A DNA stretch of 64,000 nucleotides from Bacteriovoracaceae bacterium UBA3083. GTDB taxonomy: Bacteria > Bdellovibrionota > Bacteriovoracia > Bacteriovoracales > Bacteriovoracaceae. Made by a program: the position numbers and the translations under genes. The notes under the pieces are model-generated. The model saw nothing but the letters and a program-made list of their open reading frames with translations. It was not told where the DNA came from and ran no database searches. The DNA is taken from the NCBI GenBank assembly GCA_002366565.1, contig DFBJ01000013.1, positions 1 to 64,000 of the forward strand, read 5' to 3'. Below, one piece after another: positions 33,295 to 42,984 of this stretch; positions within the stretch are counted from its first letter, which is position 1; each line of letters opens with the position of its first letter.

Positions 33295-36065
33295 TATTTA
33301 TTCCTCTTAATTGCATTACATTTTGTAGCAACTTTATACTTTCCAACTCTACATGACGACTTATTATGAGAGGTTGAGTTTCTATAAAGCTTTACTGTTA
33401 CTGGCTTATCACAGCTAGACATCTTAACAAGAGCACCACTCGTTCCAGCAAAAGTTATTCTTTCTATATTTCCACTTAATTCTTCTGTTAATGTCTCAGC
33501 AATTTTCTCTTCACAAGAATCAACTAGACATCTCTTCCCTTTACGCAGAGAAGAAACACAAGACTTAGGGATTTCTCCAAACCTTCTGTATGTTTCAGAG
33601 ATATGATTTGGGTTGGCCTCCCACGATCTTGGAATATTGTCAGGATCCTTAAGACCTCTATAAAGTCTAAATACTGCTCTAAATAAGAAGAATGATGGTC
33701 CTACTTCACTAGATAAGTGAGTGAGAGAACTAGCTACACTTTCAAAATTTAGTCTACAGCTTATACACTCTGAGTGAGATCTATTATTGTTCTCATCCAT
33801 ATCTGAAGCAGTTCTAACATTTAAGTTATTATCTTCATTTGAGTTACAAGCACCAACACTTACACCACCAAATCTATAATTATCGTAAGGACTATTTGCT
33901 CTTCCAGCAATGGAAACCATACAAGGAACACCTAAGAGTGGTCCAAAGTCAGCAGCTAAAGAAGTTGTAATCTTAGTTTTATCGTATCTTGTGTCGTAAG
34001 AAATTCGACCATCTTTAACAAGTTGGTTAAAAGATGTTACTTGACCAGGTTTTAAATCCAGTCTTCCATATATTACGCCAGGAGTAGCAACAGAAAGAGC
34101 TGCTTGAGACATATCCGCAAACAAATTGAACAGAATAGACTTAGTCTTAAACCATGGATCGTAAACCTTACAAGCAGTTCTTTCAGCATAAGGATTAAAA
34201 AGAGCGGGAGTTTTTATTTCCTGCTCAAGATTCCAAAATGTTGAAGCATATTGCGCAACTGAATAAAGATCAATTATAGATTTTAAAACCTTTCTTGAAC
34301 AATCACTAGAGTTTGCACAAACAACTTCTTCTAATTTATTTGTTTGAGCATATGTCTTCCATGCAATTAATGGCTTATTTGTTTCTAGGTACGTCTTATT
34401 CTTTTCAACAGCAGTTGATTTGAATTTATTTTCATAAACCTTCTGAATATACCAAGGAGAGAATCCTGTTTTATCTAATGTGAAACTTTCATCCCAAATA
34501 CCTTTTTGATTTAAAGCTGCACAACCAGACATCACCTTTTCTGCGATAACAGAGTAGAAATCAAATAGCTCTTTAGTTTTGTTTTCTGAAATATCTGCAG
34601 CAAGTCCATCGATAAGAGTTGTCTCTCTTAAAATCTTTAACTTTCCTTTAAGGAAACTAAATTCATCATGGTCAGCAAAGTTATATTCAGCACAAAGGTA
34701 GTATAAATCATTCTTTAATTCAGTATCTGTAGACTTTGAGTCTTTAAGTAGACTAGAAAATCTTTTCTCAAGTAACTTAGAGATATTCTCTGGGCTAATA
34801 TTAGCTTTAGTTATATTTAATGTAGAAATAGCATGGATTAGCTTTTTCTTCATTAGAGCTCTAGTTCCTGTGAAGTTTTCTTTAAAGTTAGCAAGCCATG
34901 CCTCAGCATTAGCAAAACCACCGAGATCTAGTTCATCAACATTTACAGAAGTAAAAGGGTCTGAAAGTAAATCATCCTGTGGACCTTCAGGTACACTAGA
35001 AAGAACATCTAAATTAAGAGCTGTTTCTCTAAAGTCTTCTTTAGCAAATTCCCTCATGGCCTGTTGAGCAAGGTAGTCACCATTACACTTTGGAACTGTT
35101 ATAGACTTACAACCATTTGGTACGATTAAAACAGAGTCCTCAATTGCAATTCCCTTAAATACACTTGCAAAAGGAGAAGCAATTTGTTGCATCTCTGGAG
35201 CATTTCTAAATGCCCAAGAGAAATATAATTTAAGAGAGTTCCAATAATCAAATCCTTTATCTTCCCATCTCTTTTCTTTTAAATTTGGTATTTCTAATTG
35301 ATAAGCAGCTACTTCTAAATTCGTTTGTGCTTCAAAGTCATCACAAGAAGCTAAGTATTTCCCTGAGTCAAGAGCTGCTTTGGCGATTGATTCAAGAGCA
35401 CTCCTATCAGGCTTCGTTCCATATAAGTGAGCCTGGAGTGGAGAGAACTTTTTTAAGTAGTGACACTTTAGTTCTGTATGACGTTTCTTATTTTCAAAGT
35501 TTTTTTCAAGTATGTAACTATCTTTTGAGTGGAAGTTATCTACAGTATAAAACTGAACAACTTTTCCAGATGCTGAAGTATTCTTTGATGTAATTTTCCA
35601 TAATTTTTCAATATAGTTATCTAGATCAGAGCAGTACTCATCATTACGACAATTTGCCATAACATTTTTATAGTTACCTGGGATATGCAGATCATCTCTA
35701 GAGATATCTGCTGGCAATAATGGTAACTCTCTATTCATGATTTTCTCATGAATAAGTTGAATCATTTGAACAACGGAATATCTAAATACTTCAATTCCAT
35801 ATTTAGTAAGTGTATCAGTATCCTCACCTCTAAGCTTAGCTAATCTATAAACGGCCTTAGCAATATCCGTATTTGTAACTAATAGAAAAGAAGTGTCAGT
35901 TGGGTCTTTAGAGTCAAGAGCACATCTTGCTCTATTAGAAAATCTCATATTATTAAGATCAAATTTAACCGAGTCAGAATCTACTGACATCCAATCAGAG
36001 GCAAAAACATCTGTAGATGTTATGAATGTAAATAATAGCGCAACAGCTATAAATATTTTTTGCAT
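33294..36065 (-). CDS. Large exported protein of unknown function
   Basis: 923 residues from ATG 36065, chosen for the GGAG upstream and for the signal peptide MQKIFIAVALLFTFITSTDVFAS; a start at 36089 would only lengthen the N-terminus. Mostly helical, with about 25 Cys spread along the chain, including MANCRNDEYCSDL, CANSSDCSRK and, near the end, HSECISCRLN and VDSCEEKIAETL. The last 40 residues are basic (SSCRVGKYKVATKCNAIKRNK). No enzyme motif is recognised. The gene has its own extended -10 promoter candidate and is coupled to the small Cys-rich gene downstream. Confidence 0.68.
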   Translation of the reverse strand: MQKIFIAVALLFTFITSTDVFASDWMSVDSDSVKFDLNNMRFSNRARCALDSKDPTDTSFLLVTNTDIAKAVYRLAKLRGEDTDTLTKYGIEVFRYSVVQMIQLIHEKIMNRELPLLPADISRDDLHIPGNYKNVMANCRNDEYCSDLDNYIEKLWKITSKNTSASGKVVQFYTVDNFHSKDSYILEKNFENKKRHTELKCHYLKKFSPLQAHLYGTKPDRSALESIAKAALDSGKYLASCDDFEAQTNLEVAAYQLEIPNLKEKRWEDKGFDYWNSLKLYFSWAFRNAPEMQQIASPFASVFKGIAIEDSVLIVPNGCKSITVPKCNGDYLAQQAMREFAKEDFRETALNLDVLSSVPEGPQDDLLSDPFTSVNVDELDLGGFANAEAWLANFKENFTGTRALMKKKLIHAISTLNITKANISPENISKLLEKRFSSLLKDSKSTDTELKNDLYYLCAEYNFADHDEFSFLKGKLKILRETTLIDGLAADISENKTKELFDFYSVIAEKVMSGCAALNQKGIWDESFTLDKTGFSPWYIQKVYENKFKSTAVEKNKTYLETNKPLIAWKTYAQTNKLEEVVCANSSDCSRKVLKSIIDLYSVAQYASTFWNLEQEIKTPALFNPYAERTACKVYDPWFKTKSILFNLFADMSQAALSVATPGVIYGRLDLKPGQVTSFNQLVKDGRISYDTRYDKTKITTSLAADFGPLLGVPCMVSIAGRANSPYDNYRFGGVSVGACNSNEDNNLNVRTASDMDENNNRSHSECISCRLNFESVASSLTHLSSEVGPSFFLFRAVFRLYRGLKDPDNIPRSWEANPNHISETYRRFGEIPKSCVSSLRKGKRCLVDSCEEKIAETLTEELSGNIERITFAGTSGALVKMSSCDKPVTVKLYRNSTSHNKSSCRVGKYKVATKCNAIKRNK

Positions 36066-36088
36066 ACTAATCTCCAAATTCAGTATCA

Positions 36089-36097
36089 TTTATACCA
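36089..36097 (-). promoter_or_regulatory. Extended -10 promoter candidate for the 33294-36065 gene
   Basis: Minus-strand TGGTATAAA, 23 bases before the ATG at 36065, leaving room for a short leader with GGAG. No good -35 box is seen. Confidence 0.4.
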
Positions 36098-36206
36098 AAA
36101 TTTGAGTGGTTAAACTTAATAAATGTAATTTATACTTGGCAGACCTACACCTAGAAAACAAAATAAAGGTACCCTTAACCTACTGAAAAGAGTACCAAAA
36201 CTTCGG

Positions 36207-36728
36207 TTATTGCATTGTACAGCCGTTAGCCTTATTCATGATAGTTGTATAGAACATAATCATTGCTTCATCAGCTGGAGTAAAACCTCTTCTAGTTCCA
36301 CCCTCTTCAGTCATTAGACCATACATGTATCTGTTAATTGCATAGTAAACTGATCTTGGAGTTCTAATTCTCTGAGTACACTTCCCTCTAGAATATTTAA
36401 CAGTAAATCCCCAGTACTCACTATTACCATCAGTTTGGTAACCTGAACCACCAGTATAAATAGTTGTTCCTGAACCATTATCTTGCTCACCTTCACCAAC
36501 ATTGAAAGAAACTTCAAAACCACCATAGTTATTTGTTACTGCATGAAGAGTACAAACTCCAGCATCACAAGCTAGCTCAGCATCTTGATCGATTGCCATA
36601 AGAATACTATCGTCAGCAAATCTTTCAAATTCAAATTCTCTTTCTCCACCGGCGAATAAATCGTCAACATTTGTTGCAAAAGTAAACGATGACATAAGTA
36701 GTGCCGTCATTAAGATTATTTTTTTCAT
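36207..36728 (-). CDS. Exported protein of unknown function
   Basis: 173 residues from ATG 36728, which has GGAGG at a good distance. Signal peptide MKKIILMTALLMSSFTFAT. The mature part is acidic, with ELACDAGVCTLHAV, a Gly/Ser-rich loop (GSGTTIYTGGSGYQTDG), YSRGKCTQRIRTPRSV and a final NGCTMQ. The four Cys could make two disulfides. Not recognised. It sits 32 bases after the gene for the larger paralogue, so it is probably co-transcribed with it. Confidence 0.62.
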   Translation of the reverse strand: MKKIILMTALLMSSFTFATNVDDLFAGGEREFEFERFADDSILMAIDQDAELACDAGVCTLHAVTNNYGGFEVSFNVGEGEQDNGSGTTIYTGGSGYQTDGNSEYWGFTVKYSRGKCTQRIRTPRSVYYAINRYMYGLMTEEGGTRRGFTPADEAMIMFYTTIMNKANGCTMQ

Positions 36729-36760
36729 AATTACCTCCGAAGTAATTGTCATATGTATTA

Positions 36761-38182
36761 TTAATTTTCTTTAACTATTAAAGTGTTACTACTAATTTCA
36801 ACATTAAGGTCAGTGTGATAACCATCTACTGCAAATTTAAGTAAACAAGCTACTGGATCTGCAATTACTAATCCCGTTGTCTCTGCACAACTCTTTGAAT
36901 CAGTGAACCTTGAATCATCATTGTGATTCACACTATATGATGAGTTCGAATTCCCATTAGATGTATCTTCATGGTCCAAAACAAACTTCTCATACGCTAG
37001 ATTTGATTCAAACTGAATTTGACATACTAAAAGTCCAGAATCGTCATTTCCATTTCCGTTTCCGTTTCCGTTTCCGTTTCCGTTACGATTAGACAATCCA
37101 TTAGTATTACCAGAAGTAGAAGCAATAGGGTGACATAACTTAACACCAGCATCTAAAGGAGCGCTTTGATCTTCCAAAAGAGTTACTTCTAGAGAAGCTG
37201 TAACTTCAATTGCATTAAGGCTCCAAGATCTAAAGAACTCGCTATCTTCTTTAAAGTAATGTCTAACTCTACAAAAACTAACACGATCAACAGAACCAAC
37301 TTGAGGAAGCATCTCACTCATCTGACTTGGCAGATAAGAGAAGTCTTCATTAAACAAGTTGAACGAATGGTTATCTTCATCCAAGCATTCAACATCAGTT
37401 TTAGTTAAAATGTTTGCAGACTCAGTATAAGTTTGTCCAAACAGTTGCTTATTTTTAAAGCTATATTTAGGAGTAATTTCAAACTCACCAGCAGAATCTT
37501 CATTGATATTTTTCCAGCAAAGATCTACGAAATACTCTGTCCCGTACTGCTCAGTACCAAGTTGAAACGTTAGAGAACTATTTCTTAAAACGTAGAACTC
37601 AGGGTTCATTGTTGCTACGACAAACCCTTCATTATTAACAAAGCCTGAGTTATGAGAAGGGATAGATGTTCTTGCATGAGTAGACCCAGCCCAAAAAGAA
37701 TCATCTCCAATATTATTTAAATCTTCATAATTAGTGAAAGACCTTCCACTATACTTCATGAAATCTATACTTGTTGCCCCACCTGATGTCCCTGAACAAA
37801 CACATTCACAACTTACAGAGTCAGATGAACAAGAAAGAGAAGGATCACATAACTGAGTAGGGTTAGATCTCGAATAACACACTCTAGCCGAAGGCTCTTC
37901 ATGCTTAATACCAGCGTTGCATGCATAAACAACTCCATCACTAAGGTTTTGAGAACTAGTACCGCATGCTCCAACAGAGTCATGTGAATGATTTTTCAAA
38001 TGTCCATGAACTGCAGAAAAATCTACACAGATATTTACAAAGTTTGGATTATTCTCACTTCCTGCATGACAGAGAGTAATCTTATTCAGATCATTGCCAC
38101 TATCGCCGCATACATTTCCAGCACTAACTTGGAATGAAAAAGACGCTAACAAAAACAATATATTTACAAAACTCTTTTTCAT
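36761..38182 (-). CDS. Exported protein, larger of two paralogues, with N-terminal CHAG/HLKNH domain and Gly-Asn repeat
   Basis: 473 residues; signal peptide MKKSFVNILFLLASFSFQVSAG. Residues 22-75 (ITLCHAGSENNP to HLKNHSHDSVGACG) match a motif common in secreted proteins of many phyla, of the form VTLCH...NP..I.V...AV.AHL.HGD..G.C. The middle part (about 85-340) is homologous to the protein encoded at 39815-40747: both have NAGIKH, a CxCVCSGTxG motif, LGTEQYGTEYFVDLC and FCRVR. The C-terminal extension holds a Gly-Asn dipeptide repeat encoded by tandem hexamers (37045-37086). It starts two bases after the stop of the preceding gene. Function unknown; the surface location is inferred. Confidence 0.7.
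   Translation of the reverse strand: MKKSFVNILFLLASFSFQVSAGNVCGDSGNDLNKITLCHAGSENNPNFVNICVDFSAVHGHLKNHSHDSVGACGTSSQNLSDGVVYACNAGIKHEEPSARVCYSRSNPTQLCDPSLSCSSDSVSCECVCSGTSGGATSIDFMKYSGRSFTNYEDLNNIGDDSFWAGSTHARTSIPSHNSGFVNNEGFVVATMNPEFYVLRNSSLTFQLGTEQYGTEYFVDLCWKNINEDSAGEFEITPKYSFKNKQLFGQTYTESANILTKTDVECLDEDNHSFNLFNEDFSYLPSQMSEMLPQVGSVDRVSFCRVRHYFKEDSEFFRSWSLNAIEVTASLEVTLLEDQSAPLDAGVKLCHPIASTSGNTNGLSNRNGNGNGNGNGNGNDDSGLLVCQIQFESNLAYEKFVLDHEDTSNGNSNSSYSVNHNDDSRFTDSKSCAETTGLVIADPVACLLKFAVDGYHTDLNVEISSNTLIVKEN
37045..37086. repeat. Tandem hexamer repeat in coding sequence
   Basis: Seven 6-bp units on the plus strand: CATTTC twice, CGTTTC four times, CGTTAC. They encode Gly-Asn dipeptides in the minus-strand gene. 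Copy-number change would alter the linker length without shifting the frame. Confidence 0.85.
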
Positions 38183-38184
38183 GA

Positions 38185-39738
38185 TTACCTACTACACTGA
38201 ATTGTTGGAAATGTTTCCACAACTCTACCTGTATAATCATCTCCATAAAAAGATTTCTTAGAAAACTTAAGGTTTTCCATTAAGTAATCTCGCCCTTCTT
38301 TTTCTAAATCAAAGTTAACTGTAAACTCTAAAAACTTTTTCCCATTTTCAAAACAATTATCTTTAGAACTACAAACTTTCTCATAAAGAGGTGGCCAATA
38401 TTTATTATTCAAATACGATTGAAAAGTACTTAAAGATCGATCTACTCCATCAAGAGACCCATCAAAGTCCAACTGACCAATAATTTCAATTAGAGGGACA
38501 TACTGGTTACTAACAATAGATTCAATAAGAGGAATAAGTCCGATTCTTCCTCTCGATGAGAGTCCACCTAAATTATTGTTACGGAGGAAAAGTCTTCTTG
38601 CAATATCACCATCAAAATATTGAAAATCAAAATTTGGCTCTCTATATTCGATACGAACTCTATATTTGAACCCTGTATCAAGAGCACCTTTTTCAATATT
38701 TCGACCTGCTCCATATAAAATACCTTGCCACTGACCTGGAGCAACTGCACCATCATACCAGCTTGTAAGATATTCCCACTTACCTTTAGAGAAAACTTCT
38801 AAAGTATGCTCACCTACAATTGGTTGAGCGTAATCACATGGGGATGAACATAATCCTCCAGAGCATTTTCTTTCACAACGAGTATCAACAACTGTAGGAA
38901 ACTTAAACTCAAGAAGCTTCCCTCTAGCTTTTACCTCGGGCTTAGCAAGATGAATTTCTTTAACATTAAACTCAGATGGAAATACTGGCCTTAGGACCCC
39001 AAAATCATCAGCTGGTTGAACAACCTCAGCAATTGGATTTATAGACACTCTTACTTCAGAACCACCTATACCAACAAGATCATTATTTTTACCAGTGGCA
39101 ACATCTGAAGTGTAGATATTTAAGATTCCGTTAAAGTCCTTTGCCGTTATTTTTAGTTCTTTTAACCCTTCATCTTTAGTACATTTAGGCTTGATCCCCA
39201 GTTCCACAGAGATATTACTATTAAAGCCTGGCTTGAAATAACAGAACCTTCCAGTAAAGTCTGCCGCATGCTCAGAAATTCTAGTAATTTTACAGCCAAT
39301 TTGATCTTCAGGAATTTGAAGACCGATAGGCCCCAGTTCTGTGACTTTTACAACTAAGCACTTGTTTAAAAAATCTCTTTTTAAAGCGACCTCTTTTCCT
39401 TGATCTGTAGCTGAAACTGGATTCTTTAAGTCTGAATCAATAATTGTACACTGTCGTCTTGCACCATCTTCAGAAAGAGAATATGTTTTATTTCTATTAC
39501 TTAAAACTAGATCCTCAACACCTAGTGCGATCATAATAAATCGTCTCTTAGCAGCTGTTAATTTACAATTAGTGATCGAAGTATAAGGTGCAGAGCTAAG
39601 TATTTTATCTGCAGTATAAAATATTTCTTGTTCATATACAGATGAAACAGCAATATTCATTTGTTCAGGCGCTACAACATCACAAGCAAATAAATCACTT
39701 GAAAATATTAACATGAATAATATAAATAATTTTGTCAT
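38185..39738 (-). CDS. Exported protein of unknown function
   Basis: 517 residues from ATG 39738 (GGAG upstream; the longer start at 39759 is unlikely). Signal peptide MTKLFILFMLIFSSDLFAC; the Cys at the end lacks a normal lipobox. The C-terminal half contains ERKCSGGLCSSPCDYAQ and a pattern of beta strands (LEVFSKGKWEYLTSWYDG, GFKYRVRIEYREPNFDFQYF). The first 200 residues look like a repeated beta-rich region with Cys in pairs. No family recognised. It lies between the two paralogues and ends two bases before the larger one, which suggests a shared transcript and a joint role. Confidence 0.65.
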   Translation of the reverse strand: MTKLFILFMLIFSSDLFACDVVAPEQMNIAVSSVYEQEIFYTADKILSSAPYTSITNCKLTAAKRRFIMIALGVEDLVLSNRNKTYSLSEDGARRQCTIIDSDLKNPVSATDQGKEVALKRDFLNKCLVVKVTELGPIGLQIPEDQIGCKITRISEHAADFTGRFCYFKPGFNSNISVELGIKPKCTKDEGLKELKITAKDFNGILNIYTSDVATGKNNDLVGIGGSEVRVSINPIAEVVQPADDFGVLRPVFPSEFNVKEIHLAKPEVKARGKLLEFKFPTVVDTRCERKCSGGLCSSPCDYAQPIVGEHTLEVFSKGKWEYLTSWYDGAVAPGQWQGILYGAGRNIEKGALDTGFKYRVRIEYREPNFDFQYFDGDIARRLFLRNNNLGGLSSRGRIGLIPLIESIVSNQYVPLIEIIGQLDFDGSLDGVDRSLSTFQSYLNNKYWPPLYEKVCSSKDNCFENGKKFLEFTVNFDLEKEGRDYLMENLKFSKKSFYGDDYTGRVVETFPTIQCSR

Positions 39739-39773
39739 TTCTTCTCCAAATATCAACATGAGATACTTTAAAC

Positions 39774-39804
39774 TAAAAAAAGTGCTGGGGATGTTCCCAG
39801 CACT
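39774..39804 (-). terminator. Strong terminator after the smaller paralogue
   Basis: Minus-strand AGTGCTGGG-AACATC-CCCAGCACT followed by seven T. It separates the 39815-40747 gene from the genes downstream. Confidence 0.92.
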
Positions 39805-39814
39805 AATAAACTAA

Positions 39815-40747
39815 TTAAAGAGCTGGGTCTTCAATTGAAGTTCTTGTACAAATTTTAGCAGCTTGAGTTTCCCATGGTCTAAACTGTTCTTTACCAGATA
39901 GTTTATGACCTTCAGTGAATGTGTATCTAACACGACAGAAGTTAGGAGCTTTCTTACCATGTCCAGTAATATTTCTTCTACCGTTAGCAACACCTGTATT
40001 TAAACCAAGACGTTGGTTGTGAATTAAACGGTAAGAATCATCTTCATCAAGAGCTTCGTTACCAGGAGTCTCGTTAACATCGTAAGATACTTCATTTTGG
40101 TAATCACAAACAATTTCAGACTTAACTTTAAGGCCCGCAACGTTTGCATAACTAGAGTAAGTATCTGATAAGTTTTGAATAGTTGCTTCGGCTTTAGCTA
40201 CCCAGTTAGTATCGATACCTGCATTGTGGTAATCAATTTGAGGGCCTCTATAACATACATCTAAGAAGTACTCAGTTCCAAAAAGCTCTGAACCAAGATT
40301 GAAAGATAAAGAACTAAGTTGGTTATCAAAATACTTACCTTGCTTTTCACCAAACATATCTACGTCATTAGAAAATAGAAAGTTCTTTGTTCCATCAGCA
40401 GCAAAGCTAGCTTTTTTATTACGTCTTGGGTAACGATCATCATGGTCAGACCATTTAGTATATTTAACTGATGCAAAATCTGTTAAGTAGCTACCATCAG
40501 TTCCAGAACATACACAATCACATGACTTACCTTCTTCACAAAGATTTGGGTTACATGAATTTCTTGGATTAGTTCTTTCGTAACATACTACATCTTGAGC
40601 TTTTGCATGCTTAATACCAGCATTACATGGGTAAATAGATGATCCTGAAGAAAAAACAGTAAAATCAAAACTTACTTCAATAGCAGAAGCAGAGTTTGCA
40701 GCTACTAGTAGAGCTACGGCTAAAAGGGCTTTTTTAAATACATTCAT
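39815..40747 (-). CDS. Exported protein, smaller of two paralogues
   Basis: 310 residues, signal peptide MNVFKKALLAVALLVAANSASA, AAGGAG before the ATG. It contains IYPCNAGIKHAKAQDVVCYE, CNPNLCEEGKSCDCVCSGT, LSFNLGSELFGTEYFLDVC and NFCRVRYTF, all with counterparts in the 36761-38182 protein; it lacks the N-terminal HLKNH-type domain and the Gly-Asn tail. Codon choice is cleaner than in its neighbours, and with a sigma70-like promoter and a strong terminator it looks like a well expressed single gene. An abundant surface or outer-layer protein is plausible but unproven. Confidence 0.72.
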   Translation of the reverse strand: MNVFKKALLAVALLVAANSASAIEVSFDFTVFSSGSSIYPCNAGIKHAKAQDVVCYERTNPRNSCNPNLCEEGKSCDCVCSGTDGSYLTDFASVKYTKWSDHDDRYPRRNKKASFAADGTKNFLFSNDVDMFGEKQGKYFDNQLSSLSFNLGSELFGTEYFLDVCYRGPQIDYHNAGIDTNWVAKAEATIQNLSDTYSSYANVAGLKVKSEIVCDYQNEVSYDVNETPGNEALDEDDSYRLIHNQRLGLNTGVANGRRNITGHGKKAPNFCRVRYTFTEGHKLSGKEQFRPWETQAAKICTRTSIEDPAL

Positions 40748-40818
40748 GTGTACTCCTTATAAAAAAAGCGGTTGATAATTAAACAAATATTTTTAATCTG
40801 TTACTTTTTAATGAGGAA

Positions 40819-40847
40819 TTAATATGATGAGAATTATTGAGAGTCAA
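40819..40847 (-). promoter_or_regulatory. Sigma70-type promoter for the 39815-40747 gene
   Basis: Minus-strand TTGACT, 17 bases, TATTAA, about 70 bases before the ATG. Confidence 0.5.
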
Positions 40848-40952
40848 CACTTTCTGACCGAACAATGAAAAAAAAACACGTCTAAGTTATTAAAAATGTA
40901 GGGAAGTTAAGCCTTAACCTCCAACTACCTGTATTTACTCATAAAAAAATAA

Positions 40953-42962
40953 CTAGACAAGTAGTCGGATTTCCTTTAGTGACTTGATTTCATCTCTAAG
41001 CTTAGCGGCAAACTCAAAATCGAGCTCTTTTGAGGCCTGTTTCATCTTTTTAGACAATTCTTCGATCTGCTTATCTAAAGAATCTGCATTTAGATCTCCA
41101 GAAAGCTTCGATTTAGGACCTTTTGCAGTTTTAGTACCTTTTGAACCTCGTAGGGTTTCTATTACCCCTCCTGACACTTTCTTAGAAATTGTGATGGGAG
41201 TTATTCCATTTTTAATATTATACTCTTCCTGTATTGCCCTTCTTCGCTTAGTTTCACCAATTGCCTTTTCCATACTCTTAGTATTCTTATAGGCATAAAG
41301 AATTGCTTTTCCCTCAGAGTTTCTAGCCGCACGACCAATCGTTTGAATTAAAGATCTTTCTGATCTTAAAAAACCTTCTTTATCAGCATCTAAAATTGCA
41401 ACTAAAGAAACCTCAGGAATATCTAATCCCTCTCGCAAGAGATTAATCCCAACTAAGACATCAAACTCTCCTAAACGAAGATCTCTAATTATCTCCATAC
41501 GCTCTAGAGTATCTATATCTGAGTGAAGATATTTAACTTTGATTCCTGCACCCTGATAATAATTAGTCAGCTCCTCAGAAAGCTTCTTAGTTAAAGTGGT
41601 TATTAAAACTCTTTGATTTTTTTTAATGGTTTTTTTAACTTCTATAAGTAAGTCATCAACCTGTGTCGTCGCATCTCGAACCTCAATGATTGGATCTAAA
41701 AGTCCTGTCGGTCTAATGACTTGCTCTACATACTCCCCTTGAGTTTTTTCAAGTTCATAATTACCAGGAGTCGCAGAGACATAGAGAACTTGATCAAGTT
41801 TTTTTTCAAATTCAGGGAAGTTCAGTGGTCTATTGTCTAGGGCAGACGGAAGCCTAAAACCAAAGTCTACTAGATTTTGTTTTCTGGCCCTATCCCCTCT
41901 ATACATTCCTCCTACTTGAGAAACAGTTATGTGAGACTCATCTATAATCATTAGAAAATCATTCTTAAAAAAGTCGATCAATGTTGGAGGAGGATCCCCC
42001 TCGTTACTACCAGTGAGATGACGAGAATAGTTTTCAATTCCAGAACAAAATCCCATTTCCTCCATCATCTCTAAGTCTAAGAGAGTTCTTTGTTCTAGCC
42101 TTTGTCTTTCTACAAGTTTTTCTTGTGCTTGTAGCTCTTGAAGTCTAGACCTAAGTTCTGTTTTAATAGTTTCAATCGCCCTCTCAAGCTTTTTCTCACT
42201 AACAACGTAATGTGACTTTGGATAAATCGTAACTTTCTTTAGGTTTTGTAATACCTTTCCTCGAAGTGGATCAACGATTGATATAGACTCGACAACATCA
42301 TCAAAAAATTCAATTCTAATTACATCTGATTCTTCAGAAGCAGGAAATACTTCAACGAGATCTCCTCTTACTCGAAAACAACCACGAGAAAAATCAATAT
42401 CATTTCTCTGAAACTGAATAGCAACTAGATCTCTCAGTAGTTGGTCTCTATCTATTTCATCATCAACAAATAAGTTAATTTTTTGAGATTCATATTCGTC
42501 TGGTGCACCAATACCATAAATACAACTTACACTAGCGACAACAATAACATCGTCTCTTTCAAGTAAGTTTCGAGTGGCACTATGGCGTAATTTATCAATC
42601 TCGTCATTAACACTTGCATCTTTCTCTATGAAAGTATCTGTCCCTGGAACATATGCTTCCGGTTGATAGTAGTCATAGTATGAAACAAAATACTCAACTG
42701 CACTCTCTGGAAAGAACTCTCTAAACTCTGCATAGAGCTGAGCAGCTAAGGTCTTATTATGAGCAAGGATAAGAGTTTTCTTTCCTAGGTTTTTTATCAC
42801 ATGGGCCATAGTAAAAGTTTTACCTGATCCCGTAACACCAAGTAGTGTCTGTTCAGTTTCTCCGGCCTTAAACTTTTCAGTTAAACTTTTGATTGCCGCT
42901 GGCTGATCACCACAAGGTGTAAACTCTGAATGTAATTTAAAAGTACTGTTTTTATCTTTCAT
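40953..42962 (-). CDS. uvrB: Excinuclease ABC subunit B
   Basis: 669 residues, normal length. Walker A GVTGSGKT (42-49), the damage-probing beta-hairpin region YYDYYQPEAYVPGTDTFIEK, helicase motifs DESH, YVSATPG, REGLDIPEV and QTIGRAARN, and a C-terminal UVR domain (KQASKELDFEFAAKLRDEI) that binds UvrC. UvrB loads at damaged DNA with UvrA and then recruits UvrC to cut on both sides of the lesion. There is no ribosome site; TATAAA lies five bases before the ATG and the gap to the divergent lysA is only 28 bases, so its message is probably leaderless. Identity is certain. Confidence 0.98.
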   Translation of the reverse strand: MKDKNSTFKLHSEFTPCGDQPAAIKSLTEKFKAGETEQTLLGVTGSGKTFTMAHVIKNLGKKTLILAHNKTLAAQLYAEFREFFPESAVEYFVSYYDYYQPEAYVPGTDTFIEKDASVNDEIDKLRHSATRNLLERDDVIVVASVSCIYGIGAPDEYESQKINLFVDDEIDRDQLLRDLVAIQFQRNDIDFSRGCFRVRGDLVEVFPASEESDVIRIEFFDDVVESISIVDPLRGKVLQNLKKVTIYPKSHYVVSEKKLERAIETIKTELRSRLQELQAQEKLVERQRLEQRTLLDLEMMEEMGFCSGIENYSRHLTGSNEGDPPPTLIDFFKNDFLMIIDESHITVSQVGGMYRGDRARKQNLVDFGFRLPSALDNRPLNFPEFEKKLDQVLYVSATPGNYELEKTQGEYVEQVIRPTGLLDPIIEVRDATTQVDDLLIEVKKTIKKNQRVLITTLTKKLSEELTNYYQGAGIKVKYLHSDIDTLERMEIIRDLRLGEFDVLVGINLLREGLDIPEVSLVAILDADKEGFLRSERSLIQTIGRAARNSEGKAILYAYKNTKSMEKAIGETKRRRAIQEEYNIKNGITPITISKKVSGGVIETLRGSKGTKTAKGPKSKLSGDLNADSLDKQIEELSKKMKQASKELDFEFAAKLRDEIKSLKEIRLLV

Positions 42963-42967
42963 GTTTT

Positions 42968-42984
42968 TTTATATCGGTTAGAAT
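42968..42984. promoter_or_regulatory. Back-to-back -10 boxes in the 28-bp gap between uvrB and lysA
   Basis: Minus strand TATAAA (42968-42973) is five bases before the uvrB ATG; plus strand TAGAAT (42979-42984) is six bases before the lysA ATG. The gap is too short for two leaders with ribosome sites, so both mRNAs should start at or next to their ATG. The -35 regions fall inside the opposite coding sequences. Confidence 0.6.

Noticed and set aside
37045..37086. CRISPR-like array
   Set aside because: Units are 6 bp with no spacers; it is a coding microsatellite.
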